A DNA stretch of 64,000 bases from Roseococcus sp. SDR (GTDB lineage Bacteria; Pseudomonadota; Alphaproteobacteria; Acetobacterales; Acetobacteraceae). The notes below the pieces were generated by a model. That model saw only the letters and a list, made by a program, of their open reading frames with translations, did not search any database and was not told where the DNA came from. The position numbers were made by a program, and so were the translations under genes. The DNA lies in NCBI RefSeq assembly GCF_019083995.1, contig NZ_JAHRCU010000001.1:124001-188000 (forward strand). Reading direction: 5' to 3'. This document shows positions 25,191-34,018 of this stretch, one piece after another. Position 1 is the first letter of the stretch, and every line of letters starts with the position of its first letter.

Positions 25191-25853
25191 GTGTGGTTGC
25201 TGAACCGTATGAAGGCCGTCCTTGTCGCCCGCCGCGACCGGACCTTGCAGGACCGCTTCGCCCGCTTCTACCGCGGCAACCGCTGGGGCGACCCGGAGAC
25301 CCGCTCCGGGCCCGGCTCGCGGCTTGATTCCGGGCAGGTGCGGGACGCGATCGAGGCCCTGCGCGGGACGGTGGAGGGGCATGAGGTGCGCAGCCTCGCC
25401 GACATTCCCTGCGGCGACTTCAACTGGATGCCGCTGTTTCTGGAGAGCGTCCCCGGGCTCGCCTATCTGGGCTTCGACATCGTGCCGGAGATCATCGCAG
25501 ACAACCGCGCCCGTCACCCGGGGCGGCGGTTCGAGCGGCTGGACATCACACGCGAGGTGCCGCCCCGCGTGGACCTGATCTTCTGCAAGGACCTGCTCAA
25601 CCATTTCTGCTTCGCCGATGTGGCGGCCGCGCTCGTGAACATGCGCCGCTCAGGCTCCCGGCTGCTGCTCGCGTCAAACAATGTCGGCCATCCGAATGTC
25701 GAAATGCCGCGTTTCGGCGTCCGGCAATCGCGGCACCGCGACATCATGCTGCCGCCCTTCGGCGCGCCGGAGCCGATTTGGCGCACGCATTACCTCGGGC
25801 TGTGGCGTCTCGCAGATTTTCCACGGGAAGTGTCGGTCATCCCGCAGAGGTGA
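25191..25853 (+). CDS. Class I SAM-dependent methyltransferase
   Basis: A 220-residue protein if read from the GTG at 25191; an ATG at 25209 gives 214 residues and avoids starting in the arm of a hairpin (25164-25171 with 25184-25191). The motif LADIPCGDFNWM is the SAM-binding loop of a methyltransferase subfamily common in alphaproteobacteria, followed by YLGFDIVPEII with the acidic residue of motif II. The substrate is unknown. The end overlaps the convergent DUF3293 gene by 17 bases. Confidence 0.78.
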   Translation: MWLLNRMKAVLVARRDRTLQDRFARFYRGNRWGDPETRSGPGSRLDSGQVRDAIEALRGTVEGHEVRSLADIPCGDFNWMPLFLESVPGLAYLGFDIVPEIIADNRARHPGRRFERLDITREVPPRVDLIFCKDLLNHFCFADVAAALVNMRRSGSRLLLASNNVGHPNVEMPRFGVRQSRHRDIMLPPFGAPEPIWRTHYLGLWRLADFPREVSVIPQR

Positions 25854-26220
25854 AATGCAGCCGGGCCGGACGGCCATGGCGCAGCCAGACGATGGCGGCC
25901 TGGCGATGGCGCCGGGCGAGGCGCAGCAGGTCGCGCCGCGGCAGGGCGGCGAGCCACATCTCCTCCCGCCACCTGTTCAGCGCGCCTTCGCCCATGGCGC
26001 GGGCGGCGCCGCGCAGATCACGCGTGAGGCGCGCCTGGGCCGCCCGGTTCCAGGCGCTTGGCATGGGGCGGCTCATCGGGTTCCAGGCGGTGATGAAGCC
26101 GGCCTCCCGCGCGCCGTGCCGGGCCATCCAGGCATCTGCCGAGGCGCTGCGCCGACCGATGCGCACGCGGACTTCGCCCGCGTGATAGAGCGTGCGCCGA
26201 TAGGCCTCCGCCCGCGTCAC
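25837..26220 (-). CDS. DUF3293 family protein
   Basis: A 127-residue protein with the core FITAWNPMSRPM, the hallmark of DUF3293. The function is unknown in the family. The start is a GTG at 26220 that overlaps the rlmI stop as GTGA, so it is the last gene of the gluQ-EamA-EamA-rlmI operon. The 3' end overlaps the convergent methyltransferase gene by 17 bases. Confidence 0.78.
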   Translation of the reverse strand: MTRAEAYRRTLYHAGEVRVRIGRRSASADAWMARHGAREAGFITAWNPMSRPMPSAWNRAAQARLTRDLRGAARAMGEGALNRWREEMWLAALPRRDLLRLARRHRQAAIVWLRHGRPARLHFTSAG

Positions 26221-27395
26221 GCGAGTTGCAGGAGCTGCCCCTTGAGATAGGCGCTCTCGGGCAGCATGGGGTGCACCGGATGGTCCGGCCCCGCGCCAAC
26301 GCTGGCCAACAGCCGCGCCTCGCGCCGCGCGCGCCAGACGCCCTCTGCCACCGCGGCCGCGAATTCCGGCGGGGAAGCATGGTGCGAGCAGGAGGCGATG
26401 AAGAGGAAGCCGCCCGGGTTCACGAGCTGCGCGCAGATGCGCGCCAGGCGCTGATAGGCGCGCAGCGCCTGCGGAATGTCCTTGCGCGATTTGGCGAAGG
26501 CGGGCGGGTCCGCCACCACCACGTCGAAGCGCTCGCCGGCGCCGATCATGCGCTCCAGCGTCTCCAGCGCCTCGCCGCGGCGGGCGGTGACGCGATCGGC
26601 CAGGCCATTCGCGGCGGCGGAAGCGAGCGCCAGATCAAGCGCGGGCTGGGAACGGTCGAGCAGCGTGACCTGCCGCGCGCCGGCCTTCGCCGCCATGAGG
26701 CCGAAGCCGCCGGTGTGGCAGAAGGCGTCGAGCATGGTGGCGCCCTCCGCCAGGGCGGCGACGCGCGCGCGGTTCTCGCGCTGGTCGAAGAACCAGCCGG
26801 TCTTCTGGCCCGAGAGCAGGTCCACCGCGAAGGCGAGGCCGCCTTCCTCGACGCGCGCCTCGGCCTCGCTGCCGTGCAGCAGCTTCGTCTCGAGCGGCAG
26901 GCCTTCCAGGCCGCGCACGGCGCTGTCATTGCGGGCGAGGATGCTGCGCGGGTTGAGCAAGCTGCGCAGCGCTTCGACGATGAGCGGTGTCGCGGCCTCC
27001 ATGCCGGCGGTATTGGCCTGGATCGCCACCACATCGTCGAAGCGGTCGATGATCAGGCCGGGCAGGCCGTCGGCTTCCGCATGCGCCAGGCGGCAATGGC
27101 GCGCCACGCCCAGCCGCTCACGCAGCGCCAGCGCGCGGCCGATGCGGGCGGTGAACCAGGCGGCGTCGGGCGCGGCGGTGGCGCCTCTGTCCAGCACGCG
27201 GGCGGCAATCAGGCTGTGCGGGTTGAAGTGCCAGATGCCGTGCTTCACGCCGTCATCGCCTTCGAGGCGGACGGCGCTGCCGGGCGGCAGGGCGCGGGCC
27301 GCGGCATCCATCACGATCTCGTTGGAATAGGCCCAGGGGTGGCCGGATTTCACGCGGCGGTCGCGGCCGGGCTGCAGGCGAAGAAGCGGGGTCAT
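26217..27395 (-). CDS. rlmI: RlmI-like 23S rRNA (cytosine-5) methyltransferase
   Basis: A 392-residue enzyme with an N-terminal PUA domain (KSGHPWAYSNEI), a central linker (AEADGLPGLIIDRF) and a C-terminal Rossmann methyltransferase domain with LDAFCHTGGFGL and DPPAFAKS, followed by the catalytic region IASCSHH. This order is that of RlmI, which methylates C1962 of 23S rRNA; the exact target base is inferred from similarity. The ATG at 27395 overlaps the stop of the second EamA gene (ATGA), and its stop overlaps DUF3293. Confidence 0.88.
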   Translation of the reverse strand: MTPLLRLQPGRDRRVKSGHPWAYSNEIVMDAAARALPPGSAVRLEGDDGVKHGIWHFNPHSLIAARVLDRGATAAPDAAWFTARIGRALALRERLGVARHCRLAHAEADGLPGLIIDRFDDVVAIQANTAGMEAATPLIVEALRSLLNPRSILARNDSAVRGLEGLPLETKLLHGSEAEARVEEGGLAFAVDLLSGQKTGWFFDQRENRARVAALAEGATMLDAFCHTGGFGLMAAKAGARQVTLLDRSQPALDLALASAAANGLADRVTARRGEALETLERMIGAGERFDVVVADPPAFAKSRKDIPQALRAYQRLARICAQLVNPGGFLFIASCSHHASPPEFAAAVAEGVWRARREARLLASVGAGPDHPVHPMLPESAYLKGQLLQLA

Positions 27396-28276
27396 GCCGG
27401 CTTATCGCGCACTCCCACCGCCAGCGCCACCGCGGCCAGCGTGCCGCAAAGCGCCAGCGCCTCGCGCCAGCCCAAGGGCTCGCCCAGAAAGACGCCAGCG
27501 CCCATCACGCTGAGAACGGGCGCCAGCAGCGTGCCGATGGCCGCCGTGGAGGCGGGGAGGCGGGCCAGCGCGCCGAACCAGGTGAGGTAGGAGACGCCCA
27601 TGGAGAAGATCATGAACCAGCCGAACCAGAACCAGACGGGCGGCGTGACGAGGGAGGGCTGGAACGTCTCCAGCAGCGGCGCGAGGAGCGCCATGGGCAG
27701 GCAGCCGATCGCCATCTGCCAGGCCAGCGCCGTGATCGGGTGCAGCACCAGCGGGCGCCGCTTCGACAGCACGGCCCCCAGCGCGAAGAGCAGCGCGGAG
27801 GCGAGGATGAAGAGCAGGCCGGGCAGCTTGGCGAGGCCCAGTTCCACGCCGCGCCCGGCAAAAAGGATGAGGATGCTGCCGAAGCCGAGGATGAGCCCCG
27901 CGATGCGGCGCGGCCCCGGCTTCTCGCTGAGGATGGGCCAGGCGAAGAGCGCGGCCCAGACCGGCATGGTGTAGGCGAGGATTGCGGCCTCTGACGCCGT
28001 CAGCCAGCGCAGCGCCAGCGTGCCGAAGGCCATCCAGGCGGTGATGTTGAGCAGCGCGAAGAGGATGAGGCGCGGCCGCTGCTCGCGCGGGACATGCAGC
28101 CTCACGCCGAAGGCCAGCGCGCCGCCCGCCAGCACCAGGGCGAGGATGGCCGTGCCGATGGCGCGCATGGTGAGCGGCGGCAATTCCGTCAGCAGGAATT
28201 TCATGATGGGCCAGGTGGCGCCCCAGTTCACCGCCGTCAGCATCAGCAGCAGGAGCCCGACCTGGCGCTGGTTCAT
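27392..28276 (-). CDS. EamA transporter, downstream paralogue
   Basis: A 294-residue ten-helix exporter of the EamA family. It shares long identical runs with its upstream neighbour, such as LAYTMPVWAAL, WFGALARLPASTA and GALAFGVRL, so the pair arose by tandem duplication. It overlaps that neighbour by four bases at its start (ATGA) and rlmI by four at its end. A small amphipathic metabolite or amino acid is the usual cargo; the sequence does not say which. Confidence 0.88.
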   Translation of the reverse strand: MNQRQVGLLLLMLTAVNWGATWPIMKFLLTELPPLTMRAIGTAILALVLAGGALAFGVRLHVPREQRPRLILFALLNITAWMAFGTLALRWLTASEAAILAYTMPVWAALFAWPILSEKPGPRRIAGLILGFGSILILFAGRGVELGLAKLPGLLFILASALLFALGAVLSKRRPLVLHPITALAWQMAIGCLPMALLAPLLETFQPSLVTPPVWFWFGWFMIFSMGVSYLTWFGALARLPASTAAIGTLLAPVLSVMGAGVFLGEPLGWREALALCGTLAAVALAVGVRDKPA

Positions 28277-29148
28277 GCCGGCCGCCGTGTGGCGAGCAGC
28301 ACGCCCGCCAGCGTGAAGCCGAGCGCCGACCATTCGCGCAGGCCGAGCGGCTCGCCCAGCAGGAGGCCCGTGGCGAGGACGGCGACGATCGGCACCAGCA
28401 ATGTGCCGATGGTGGCCGTCGAGGCCGGCAGCCGCGCCAGCGCGCCGAACCAGGCGAGATAGGCGATGCCGAGTGCCACCACCGCCATCCATGCCATCAG
28501 GAACCAGCCGAGGGGCGAGAGCTCGGAGAGGCGCACCGTCTCCAGGAAGGGCGACAGCAGAAACAGCGGCAGGCAGCCCAGCCCCACCTGCCAGACCATC
28601 GCCGCCACGGGATGCATGGGCAGCGGGTAGCGCTTGGCCAGCACGGCGCCCAACGCGAAGAACATGGCCGAGCCCAGCAGCAGCAGCATCCCCGGCAGCT
28701 TGGCCAGGCCCACATCCAGCCCCCGCCCGGCGAAGAGGATCACGACGCCGCCGATGCCGAGCGCCAGCGCCAGCAGCTTGGTCAGGCTCGGCTTCTCGCC
28801 CAGGATGGGCCAGGCCAGCAGCGCGGCCCAGACCGGCATGGTGTAGGCGAGTGTCGCGGCCTCGGCGGCACTCAGCCAGAGCAGGCCGACGGTCGCGAGG
28901 CCCATCCAGGCCGTGACGTTCAGCGCCGCATAGAGCGCAAGCCGCCCCCAGAGCGGGCGCGGCACGGCCAGCCGCACGCCGAAGGCCAGCGCGCCGAGGC
29001 CGAAGACGAAGGAGGAGGCGAGGCCGGCATAGGAGCGCGCGGCCAGCGGCGGCATCTCGCGCAGCAGAACCTGCAGGGCGGGCCAGTTGGACCCCCAGCC
29101 CAGGCCGGTCAGGACAAGCAGCAACAGGCCGGTGGTTCTTGGGCTCAC
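28273..29148 (-). CDS. EamA transporter, upstream paralogue
   Basis: A 291-residue protein with the same ten-helix layout as its neighbour. It starts MSPRTTGLLLLVLTGLGWGSNW and ends in LLGEPLGLREWSALGFTLAG, both parallel to the sister protein. It begins ten bases after the gluQ stop. EamA proteins can act as dimers, so two coupled paralogues could form a heterodimer as in paired small multidrug transporters; there is no direct evidence for this. Confidence 0.88.
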   Translation of the reverse strand: MSPRTTGLLLLVLTGLGWGSNWPALQVLLREMPPLAARSYAGLASSFVFGLGALAFGVRLAVPRPLWGRLALYAALNVTAWMGLATVGLLWLSAAEAATLAYTMPVWAALLAWPILGEKPSLTKLLALALGIGGVVILFAGRGLDVGLAKLPGMLLLLGSAMFFALGAVLAKRYPLPMHPVAAMVWQVGLGCLPLFLLSPFLETVRLSELSPLGWFLMAWMAVVALGIAYLAWFGALARLPASTATIGTLLVPIVAVLATGLLLGEPLGLREWSALGFTLAGVLLATRRPA

Positions 29149-29158
29149 CCGGACGAGC

Positions 29159-30010
29159 TTAGGGGAAACCCGCGCGGGCGCGCACCTCCGCCGGGCTCAT
29201 GCCACTTGCGCGCAGGGCGCGCAGCGTGGGCGCCTGGTCGCGCTTGGCCAGGCGCTTGCCGGCCTCGTCGGTGATGAGGCCGTGATGGGCGTAGAGCGGC
29301 TCAGGCCAGCCCATCAGCGCCTGGAGGAGGCGGTGGATGTCCGTCGCTTCCAGCAGATCCTCGCCGCGGGTCACCAGGGTCACGCCCTGCTCCGCGTCAT
29401 CCTGCGTGACGCAGAGATGGTAGGAGGCGGGGATGTCCTTGCGGGCCAGCACCACATCGCCCTGCGCCTCGGGCACGCAGCGGCGCGGGCCGTGGATCAG
29501 GTCGGTGAAGTGCAGCGGGCCGGTCTCGGCGAGCGCGCGGGTGACGTCGAGGCGCAGCGCATAGGGGCGGCCGGCGGCGATGCGTGCATCGGCCTCGGCG
29601 GCGGGCAGGTTCCGGCAGGTGCCGGGATAGATCGCGGCCGGCCCATGCGCCGCGGCGATGGCGGCCGCGATGTCGCCGCGCGTGCAGAAGCAGGGGTAGA
29701 GCAGGCCGCGGCCCCGCAGCGAATCCAGCGTGGCGCCGTAATGCGCCATGCGGGCGGATTGCACGCGCACCGGCTCCTCCCAGGCGAGGCCGAGCCAGGC
29801 CAGATCCTCGCAGATCGCCGTGGTGAATTCCGGGCGGCAGCGGGTCGCGTCGATATCCTCGATCCGCAGCAGGAAGCGGCCGCCCGCCTGTTCGGCGAGG
29901 CGTGCGGCGAAGAGCGCCGAATGCGCGTGACCCAGATGCAGGAAGCCGGTGGGCGAGGGCGCGAATCGCGTGACGCTGCCGGGCGGCGGGGTGGGGGGCA
30001 TGGGGCGCAT
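29159..30010 (-). CDS. gluQ: Glutamyl-Q tRNA(Asp) synthetase
   Basis: A 283-residue shortened glutamyl-tRNA synthetase that lacks the anticodon-binding domain. The HIGH-type motif is HLGH in SPTGFLHLGHAHS, and the KMSKS-type motif is KRLAKRD. The zinc-site pattern of YadB is kept: CFC near residue 112 and YPGTC later. The enzyme puts glutamate on the queuosine base of tRNA(Asp). It heads a five-gene minus-strand operon and is divergent from the HNH gene, with about 160 bases of intergenic DNA. Confidence 0.92.
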   Translation of the reverse strand: MRPMPPTPPPGSVTRFAPSPTGFLHLGHAHSALFAARLAEQAGGRFLLRIEDIDATRCRPEFTTAICEDLAWLGLAWEEPVRVQSARMAHYGATLDSLRGRGLLYPCFCTRGDIAAAIAAAHGPAAIYPGTCRNLPAAEADARIAAGRPYALRLDVTRALAETGPLHFTDLIHGPRRCVPEAQGDVVLARKDIPASYHLCVTQDDAEQGVTLVTRGEDLLEATDIHRLLQALMGWPEPLYAHHGLITDEAGKRLAKRDQAPTLRALRASGMSPAEVRARAGFP

Positions 30011-30169
30011 GGTGTGACGTCCGGATGAAAGCCGCCAATCCCGTCTTGCGGCAATGCAGCAAGGGTGCCATGCATTCGGCCCAGTTGTTGGCGGCCCACC
30101 GAATCCGGGAGCCTGGCCGCACCCGGAACCGGTTGAACTCCGCCATCACGGCAGTGAGAGGAGCCTGGT

Positions 30170-30757
30170 TTGCCCGACGGCAGTCTCATCCCTCAGATCA
30201 ACGGCCCCGGCGGGTTTCCCGCCTTGGTGCTGAACGCGGATTTCCGCCCGCTCTCGTATTTCCCGCTCTCGGTCTGGTCCTGGCAGGATGCGGTGAAGGC
30301 GGTGGTTCTGGACCGCGTCTCGGTGCTCAGCGAATACGACACCGAGGTGCATTCCCCCTCCTTCGCGCTGCGCCTGCCTTCCGTCATCGCGCTGCGCGAA
30401 TACATCCCGGCGGCGCGGCGCCCGGCCTTCACCCGCTTCAACGTCTTCCTGCGCGACCGCTTCGAATGTCAGTATTGCGGTGATGGTTTGCCCGCGCAGG
30501 AGCTGACCTTCGACCATGTGATCCCGCGCTCGCGCGGCGGGCGGACGAGCTGGGAGAATGTGGTGGCCGCCTGCGGCCCCTGCAATCTGCGCAAGGGCAG
30601 CGCGCTGCCGCGTGAATGCCACATGCTGCCCCGCCAGGTGCCGCGCCAGCCGACGAGCTGGGAATTGCAGGAAAATGGGCGGAGCTTCCCGCCCAACCAT
30701 CTGCATGAGAGCTGGCGCGACTACCTCTATTGGGACAGCGAGCTGGAGCAGGGCTGA
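30170..30757 (+). CDS. HNH endonuclease
   Basis: A 195-residue protein. The C-terminal half is an HNH nuclease domain with a zinc finger: FECQYCGD, then LTFDHVIPRSRGGRTSWENV and CGPCNLRK, giving two CxxC pairs around the DHV and N residues. The N-terminal part (ALVLNADFRPLSYFPLS) is standard for stand-alone bacterial HNH proteins of this length. The start is TTG at 30170 behind an AGAGGAG ribosome site. Such proteins are common chromosomal genes and not by themselves signs of a mobile element. Confidence 0.88.
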   Translation: MPDGSLIPQINGPGGFPALVLNADFRPLSYFPLSVWSWQDAVKAVVLDRVSVLSEYDTEVHSPSFALRLPSVIALREYIPAARRPAFTRFNVFLRDRFECQYCGDGLPAQELTFDHVIPRSRGGRTSWENVVAACGPCNLRKGSALPRECHMLPRQVPRQPTSWELQENGRSFPPNHLHESWRDYLYWDSELEQG

Positions 30758-30801
30758 GCATTTTCAAGCCGCGCGGTCACGCGCGGCGACTCGGAAAATG
30801 C
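30758..30801. terminator. Two-step hairpin between convergent genes
   Basis: Directly after the HNH stop, GCATTTTC (30758-30765) pairs with GAAAATGC (30794-30801), and inside it GCCGCGCG (30768-30775) pairs with CGCGCGGC (30780-30787) around a four-base loop. The A/T-rich outer arm gives a U-run in either direction, so it can end transcripts of both the HNH gene and the pirin gene. Confidence 0.7.
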
Positions 30802-30833
30802 GACCAGAAAAGCTGAGCCCCGCTCCCTTTGCG

Positions 30834-31541
30834 TTACGCGGCGACTTCGACGAGAACGAGTTCCGCCTCGTCATTCGCCACGATCACCACTTCGCGCTCG
30901 CCCTCGATCGCCGCACCGTCGCGCAGGCCCAGGGGCTTGCCATTGACCGTGGCGCTCCCCTTGGCCGGCACCAGATAGGCGGCGCGGCCCGGGGCGAGGG
31001 TGAGCGTCAGCGACTGGCCCTTGGCCAGCGTCGTCGCCATCACCGCGGCATCGGCGTTGATGGGCAGGGCGCCGGCTTCGGCATCGCCGGGGCGGCCGCC
31101 GGCCAGAACCTCGAACTTCGCCTCACGTGCGGCCTTGGGGAAGGTCTTGGCCCCCCAATTGGGCTTGGCGCCGCGCACATCCGGCAGGATCCAGATCTGG
31201 AAGATCTTCGTCGTGCCGGGCTCGAGGTTGTATTCGCTGTGCACCACGCCCGTACCGGCCGACATGATCTGCACGTCGCCCGCCTCGGTGCGGCCCTCAT
31301 TGCCCATGTTGTCGCGGTGGGTGATGGCGCCCTCACGGACATAGGTGATGATTTCCATGTCGCGGTGCGGGTGCGGGTCGAAGCCCGTGCCGGCGGCGAT
31401 CTCGTCATCATTCCAGACGCGCAGGCGGCCCCAGCCCATGCGGCTGGCGTCGTTGTAATGGCCGAAGGAGAAGTGGTGGCGGGCGTTGAGCCAGCCGAAA
31501 TTGGCATGGCCCAGCGAGTTGAAGGGGCGGATGTCAATCAT
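30834..31541 (-). CDS. Pirin family protein
   Basis: A 235-residue bicupin. The metal ligands of pirin are found as H57, H59 (DPHPHRD), H101 and E103 (VVHSEYN), so an Fe site is expected. Bacterial pirins range from quercetin 2,3-dioxygenase activity to regulation of pyruvate dehydrogenase; which applies here is unknown. The start MIDIRPFNSLG at 31541 is the normal pirin N-terminus, though no strong ribosome site precedes it and a longer frame to 31637 exists. Confidence 0.88.
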   Translation of the reverse strand: MIDIRPFNSLGHANFGWLNARHHFSFGHYNDASRMGWGRLRVWNDDEIAAGTGFDPHPHRDMEIITYVREGAITHRDNMGNEGRTEAGDVQIMSAGTGVVHSEYNLEPGTTKIFQIWILPDVRGAKPNWGAKTFPKAAREAKFEVLAGGRPGDAEAGALPINADAAVMATTLAKGQSLTLTLAPGRAAYLVPAKGSATVNGKPLGLRDGAAIEGEREVVIVANDEAELVLVEVAA

Positions 31542-31659
31542 GGTGAAAATCCCGACGCGCCGGTTTGTGGCTGCGTTCGGGGCCCAGATAGGGGGCGTGG
31601 GGCCGGATTGCCACTCACGCCCGATGATCGGCGTCATTCAGGCCCGTGATGAGCTGCCG

Positions 31660-32538
31660 TCACCGACACATCAGCACGGGCACATCAGCATTCTCCAGCA
31701 CGTGGCGCGTGACACCGCCCAGGATGAGCTGGCGCAGGCGGGAATGGCTGTAGGCCCCCATGCAGAGCAGGTCCGCCTCGAAGTCGCGCACGGCGCCGAG
31801 CAGGCCGGCGCCGACATCCTTGGTGATGGGCTTGAACTGCATCGCCTCGGCCTGGATCTCGTGCCAGTGCAGATAGGCGAGGATGCCCTCCACCTTGGGG
31901 CCGCGGCGCTGGTAGTCATCGGCATAGAGGATGCGGCGCGCATCGGCGCGGTGCAGCCAGGGCAGCGCCGCGGCCATGGCGGCCGCACTCTCGGCCGTGC
32001 CGTTCCAGGCGCAGCAGATGCGCGTGCCGATGGTGGCGGGTGCGACGCGGGGCGCGATCAGCACCGGGCGGCCGGAATCGAACAGCACCGCATGCAGCGC
32101 GTCCGAGCTCGAGACATCCTCGCCCGCCTCAGGGTGGGGGACGACCGCCATGTCGTAGAGGCGCGACTGCTGCGCCACGATATCCTCCTCCCGCCCTGCG
32201 ATGGATTCGAAGGAGAGGGTGGGGCCGCCGGATTTCAGCGCCGTCTCGGCCGAATTGGCGATGGTCACGTCACCGGCCGTCGCCGCGAAACGCTCGAACA
32301 TGGCGCGGACGCGGCCGGCGCGGTCGCCGCTTTCGCGTTCGGTCGCCGCCATCATCTCCTCGATCATGGCGCCCGAGAGGCCCTCGCCGGCCAGCGGCGC
32401 CACATCGCGCGCATCCACGCGCACATGCAGGCAATGCACATGGGCGCCCCAGATGCGCGCCACCATGAGCGCGGTCGCGAGGGCAGCTTCCCCGGCGGCG
32501 GTCCCGGTCATAGGCAGCAGCAGGCGGCGATAGGCCAT
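31660..32538 (-). CDS. Two-domain universal stress protein
   Basis: A 292-residue protein made of two UspA-like halves. The second half ends with LLCMGAYSHSRLRQLILGGVTRHVL, the GxxGS-like nucleotide-loop region seen in tandem Usp proteins; the first half is less conserved and lacks a clear ATP motif. GAGGGA lies upstream of the ATG at 32538. It is expected in the cytoplasm and to respond to stress. It is about 35 bases downstream of the kinase fusion gene and 118 bases upstream of pirin. Confidence 0.85.
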   Translation of the reverse strand: MAYRRLLLPMTGTAAGEAALATALMVARIWGAHVHCLHVRVDARDVAPLAGEGLSGAMIEEMMAATERESGDRAGRVRAMFERFAATAGDVTIANSAETALKSGGPTLSFESIAGREEDIVAQQSRLYDMAVVPHPEAGEDVSSSDALHAVLFDSGRPVLIAPRVAPATIGTRICCAWNGTAESAAAMAAALPWLHRADARRILYADDYQRRGPKVEGILAYLHWHEIQAEAMQFKPITKDVGAGLLGAVRDFEADLLCMGAYSHSRLRQLILGGVTRHVLENADVPVLMCR

Positions 32539-32572
32539 GGTCTTGATCCCTCAACCGGTTGTTGGGGCTACG

Positions 32573-34018
32573 TTATGGCGAAGGCTGAGGGGGCAAGTCC
32601 AGTATCTTGCGGGCAACCTCTTCCGGCGCGCCGGTCGCGTCCAGGCGGTGCCAGGTGATCTCGCCCGCGTCTCGCGCGGCGGTTGTGGCCAGCACCTCGG
32701 GCGTCGCGTCAGAGGCGTCGCCCTTCCGCGCCGTGATGCGCGCCGCAAGGAATTCGAGCGGCGCCTCCAGCCAGAAGCCGGTGAAGCCATGGCCGAGGGT
32801 GGCCAGAGCGTCGCGCTCCGCCGCGCGCTGGAAGACGGCGTCGGCGATGACGGCGTGGCCGGCTGCCAGGGCTTGCGCGGCCAAGGCGTTCAACTCGGCG
32901 AAGACGGCGGCGCTGGCATGGGCGGCATAGGCCTCGGCGGGCAGGCGCGTCTCGGGCGCGACGCCGGCCTGGCGCTTGCGGATCTCGTCGCTGCGCAGGA
33001 TCACCGCACCCGGTGCCGGGCCGAGATCGGGCGCGAGGCGACGGGCGAGATGCGACTTGCCCGTGCCCTGCAAGCCCCCGACGGCCGCGAGGCGCGGGGG
33101 GGCGGGATCGAGATAGGTCCGCGCCGCCGCCAGCAGGGCCGCGCCGTCCTGGCCTGAGCGTGCGGCGACATGCGCGCGGATCAGCGCGCGCAGCGAGAGC
33201 CAGAGCGGCAGGCCGCGCAGCAGCGCCACATCGCCGGTGCGGGCGATATAGCGGTTCAGCAGCCGGTTGGCCGCCGCACGGCTGTCCCGCTGGTCGAGAT
33301 CCATGAGCAGGAAGGCCAGGTCATAGCCGACATCGATGGTGGCCAGCGCCTCGTCGAATTCCAGCGCGTCGAAGGGTATGGGGCGGCCCTCGATCAGGCA
33401 GATGTTGCCCAGGTGCAGGTCGCCATGGCAGCGGCGCAGCAATCCTGCCGCCGCACGCCCCGCGAGCCAGGGGGCGAGGCGGGCCTCGGCGGTGAGCGCG
33501 GCTTCCGCCCAGGCGCGCACCGCTGCCTCGGGCAGGCCGGCGGAAAGGGCGGCCTCGCGGTTGCCGGTGATGACGCGGGCCATCCGGCCATCGCCCTCGC
33601 GCTTCGGCGCGGTGGCGTGCAGGGCGACCACGGCATCGGCGAGCGGGTCCAGCAGCGCGGCGGGCAGGGCGCCCTGGAAAAAGGCCTCGGGCGGCAGGCG
33701 CGTCATGCGCAGGACCCATTCCACCGGCTCGCCTTCGCCGCCCAGGCGGAGCGTGCCATCCGGACCGCGCGTGAGGGGTTCGGCGCCGAGATAAAGCCCC
33801 GGCGCATGCGGCGCGTTCAGCGCGTGCTCGAATTGCGTGAGGCGCGCGCGCTCGGCCAGCGTCGTGAAATCGAGGAAGCCGAAATCCACCGCCTTCTTCA
33901 GCTTGAAGGCCTCCCGCTCACCCAGGAAGACGGCGGAGATGTGGGTCTCCACCGGATCACGGCCGACCAGCTCCCGCAGGAAGGCGGCGGCCTCGGCCTG
34001 GATGGCGGGAATCGCCAT
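32573..34018 (-). CDS. Aminoglycoside-phosphotransferase-like / P-loop kinase fusion
   Basis: A 481-residue two-domain protein. Residues 1-310 form an APH-type kinase fold, with the catalytic loop RCHGDLHLGNICL and the metal motif in FDALEFDE. From about residue 325 a P-loop domain follows, with Walker A GGLQGTGKSHLAR and the layout of AAA_33/Zeta-like kinases. Such fusions are widespread in proteobacteria and uncharacterised; antibiotic resistance should not be assumed. The ATG at 34018 overlaps the pdxH stop as TGATG, so the two are co-translated. Confidence 0.85.
   Translation of the reverse strand: MAIPAIQAEAAAFLRELVGRDPVETHISAVFLGEREAFKLKKAVDFGFLDFTTLAERARLTQFEHALNAPHAPGLYLGAEPLTRGPDGTLRLGGEGEPVEWVLRMTRLPPEAFFQGALPAALLDPLADAVVALHATAPKREGDGRMARVITGNREAALSAGLPEAAVRAWAEAALTAEARLAPWLAGRAAAGLLRRCHGDLHLGNICLIEGRPIPFDALEFDEALATIDVGYDLAFLLMDLDQRDSRAAANRLLNRYIARTGDVALLRGLPLWLSLRALIRAHVAARSGQDGAALLAAARTYLDPAPPRLAAVGGLQGTGKSHLARRLAPDLGPAPGAVILRSDEIRKRQAGVAPETRLPAEAYAAHASAAVFAELNALAAQALAAGHAVIADAVFQRAAERDALATLGHGFTGFWLEAPLEFLAARITARKGDASDATPEVLATTAARDAGEITWHRLDATGAPEEVARKILDLPPQPSP

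Noticed and set aside
25164-25191. Terminator between the patatin and methyltransferase genes
   Set aside because: The 8-bp GC stem has no T-run and overlaps one possible start codon; it may be chance in GC-rich DNA.
30170-30757. HNH protein as a sign of an intron, phage or restriction island
   Set aside because: Flanks are ordinary housekeeping genes, base composition is native and no repeats or integrase are nearby.
32573-34018. Aminoglycoside resistance gene
   Set aside because: The kinase fold is fused to a P-loop kinase domain in a widespread chromosomal family and is coupled to pdxH; nothing links it to resistance.
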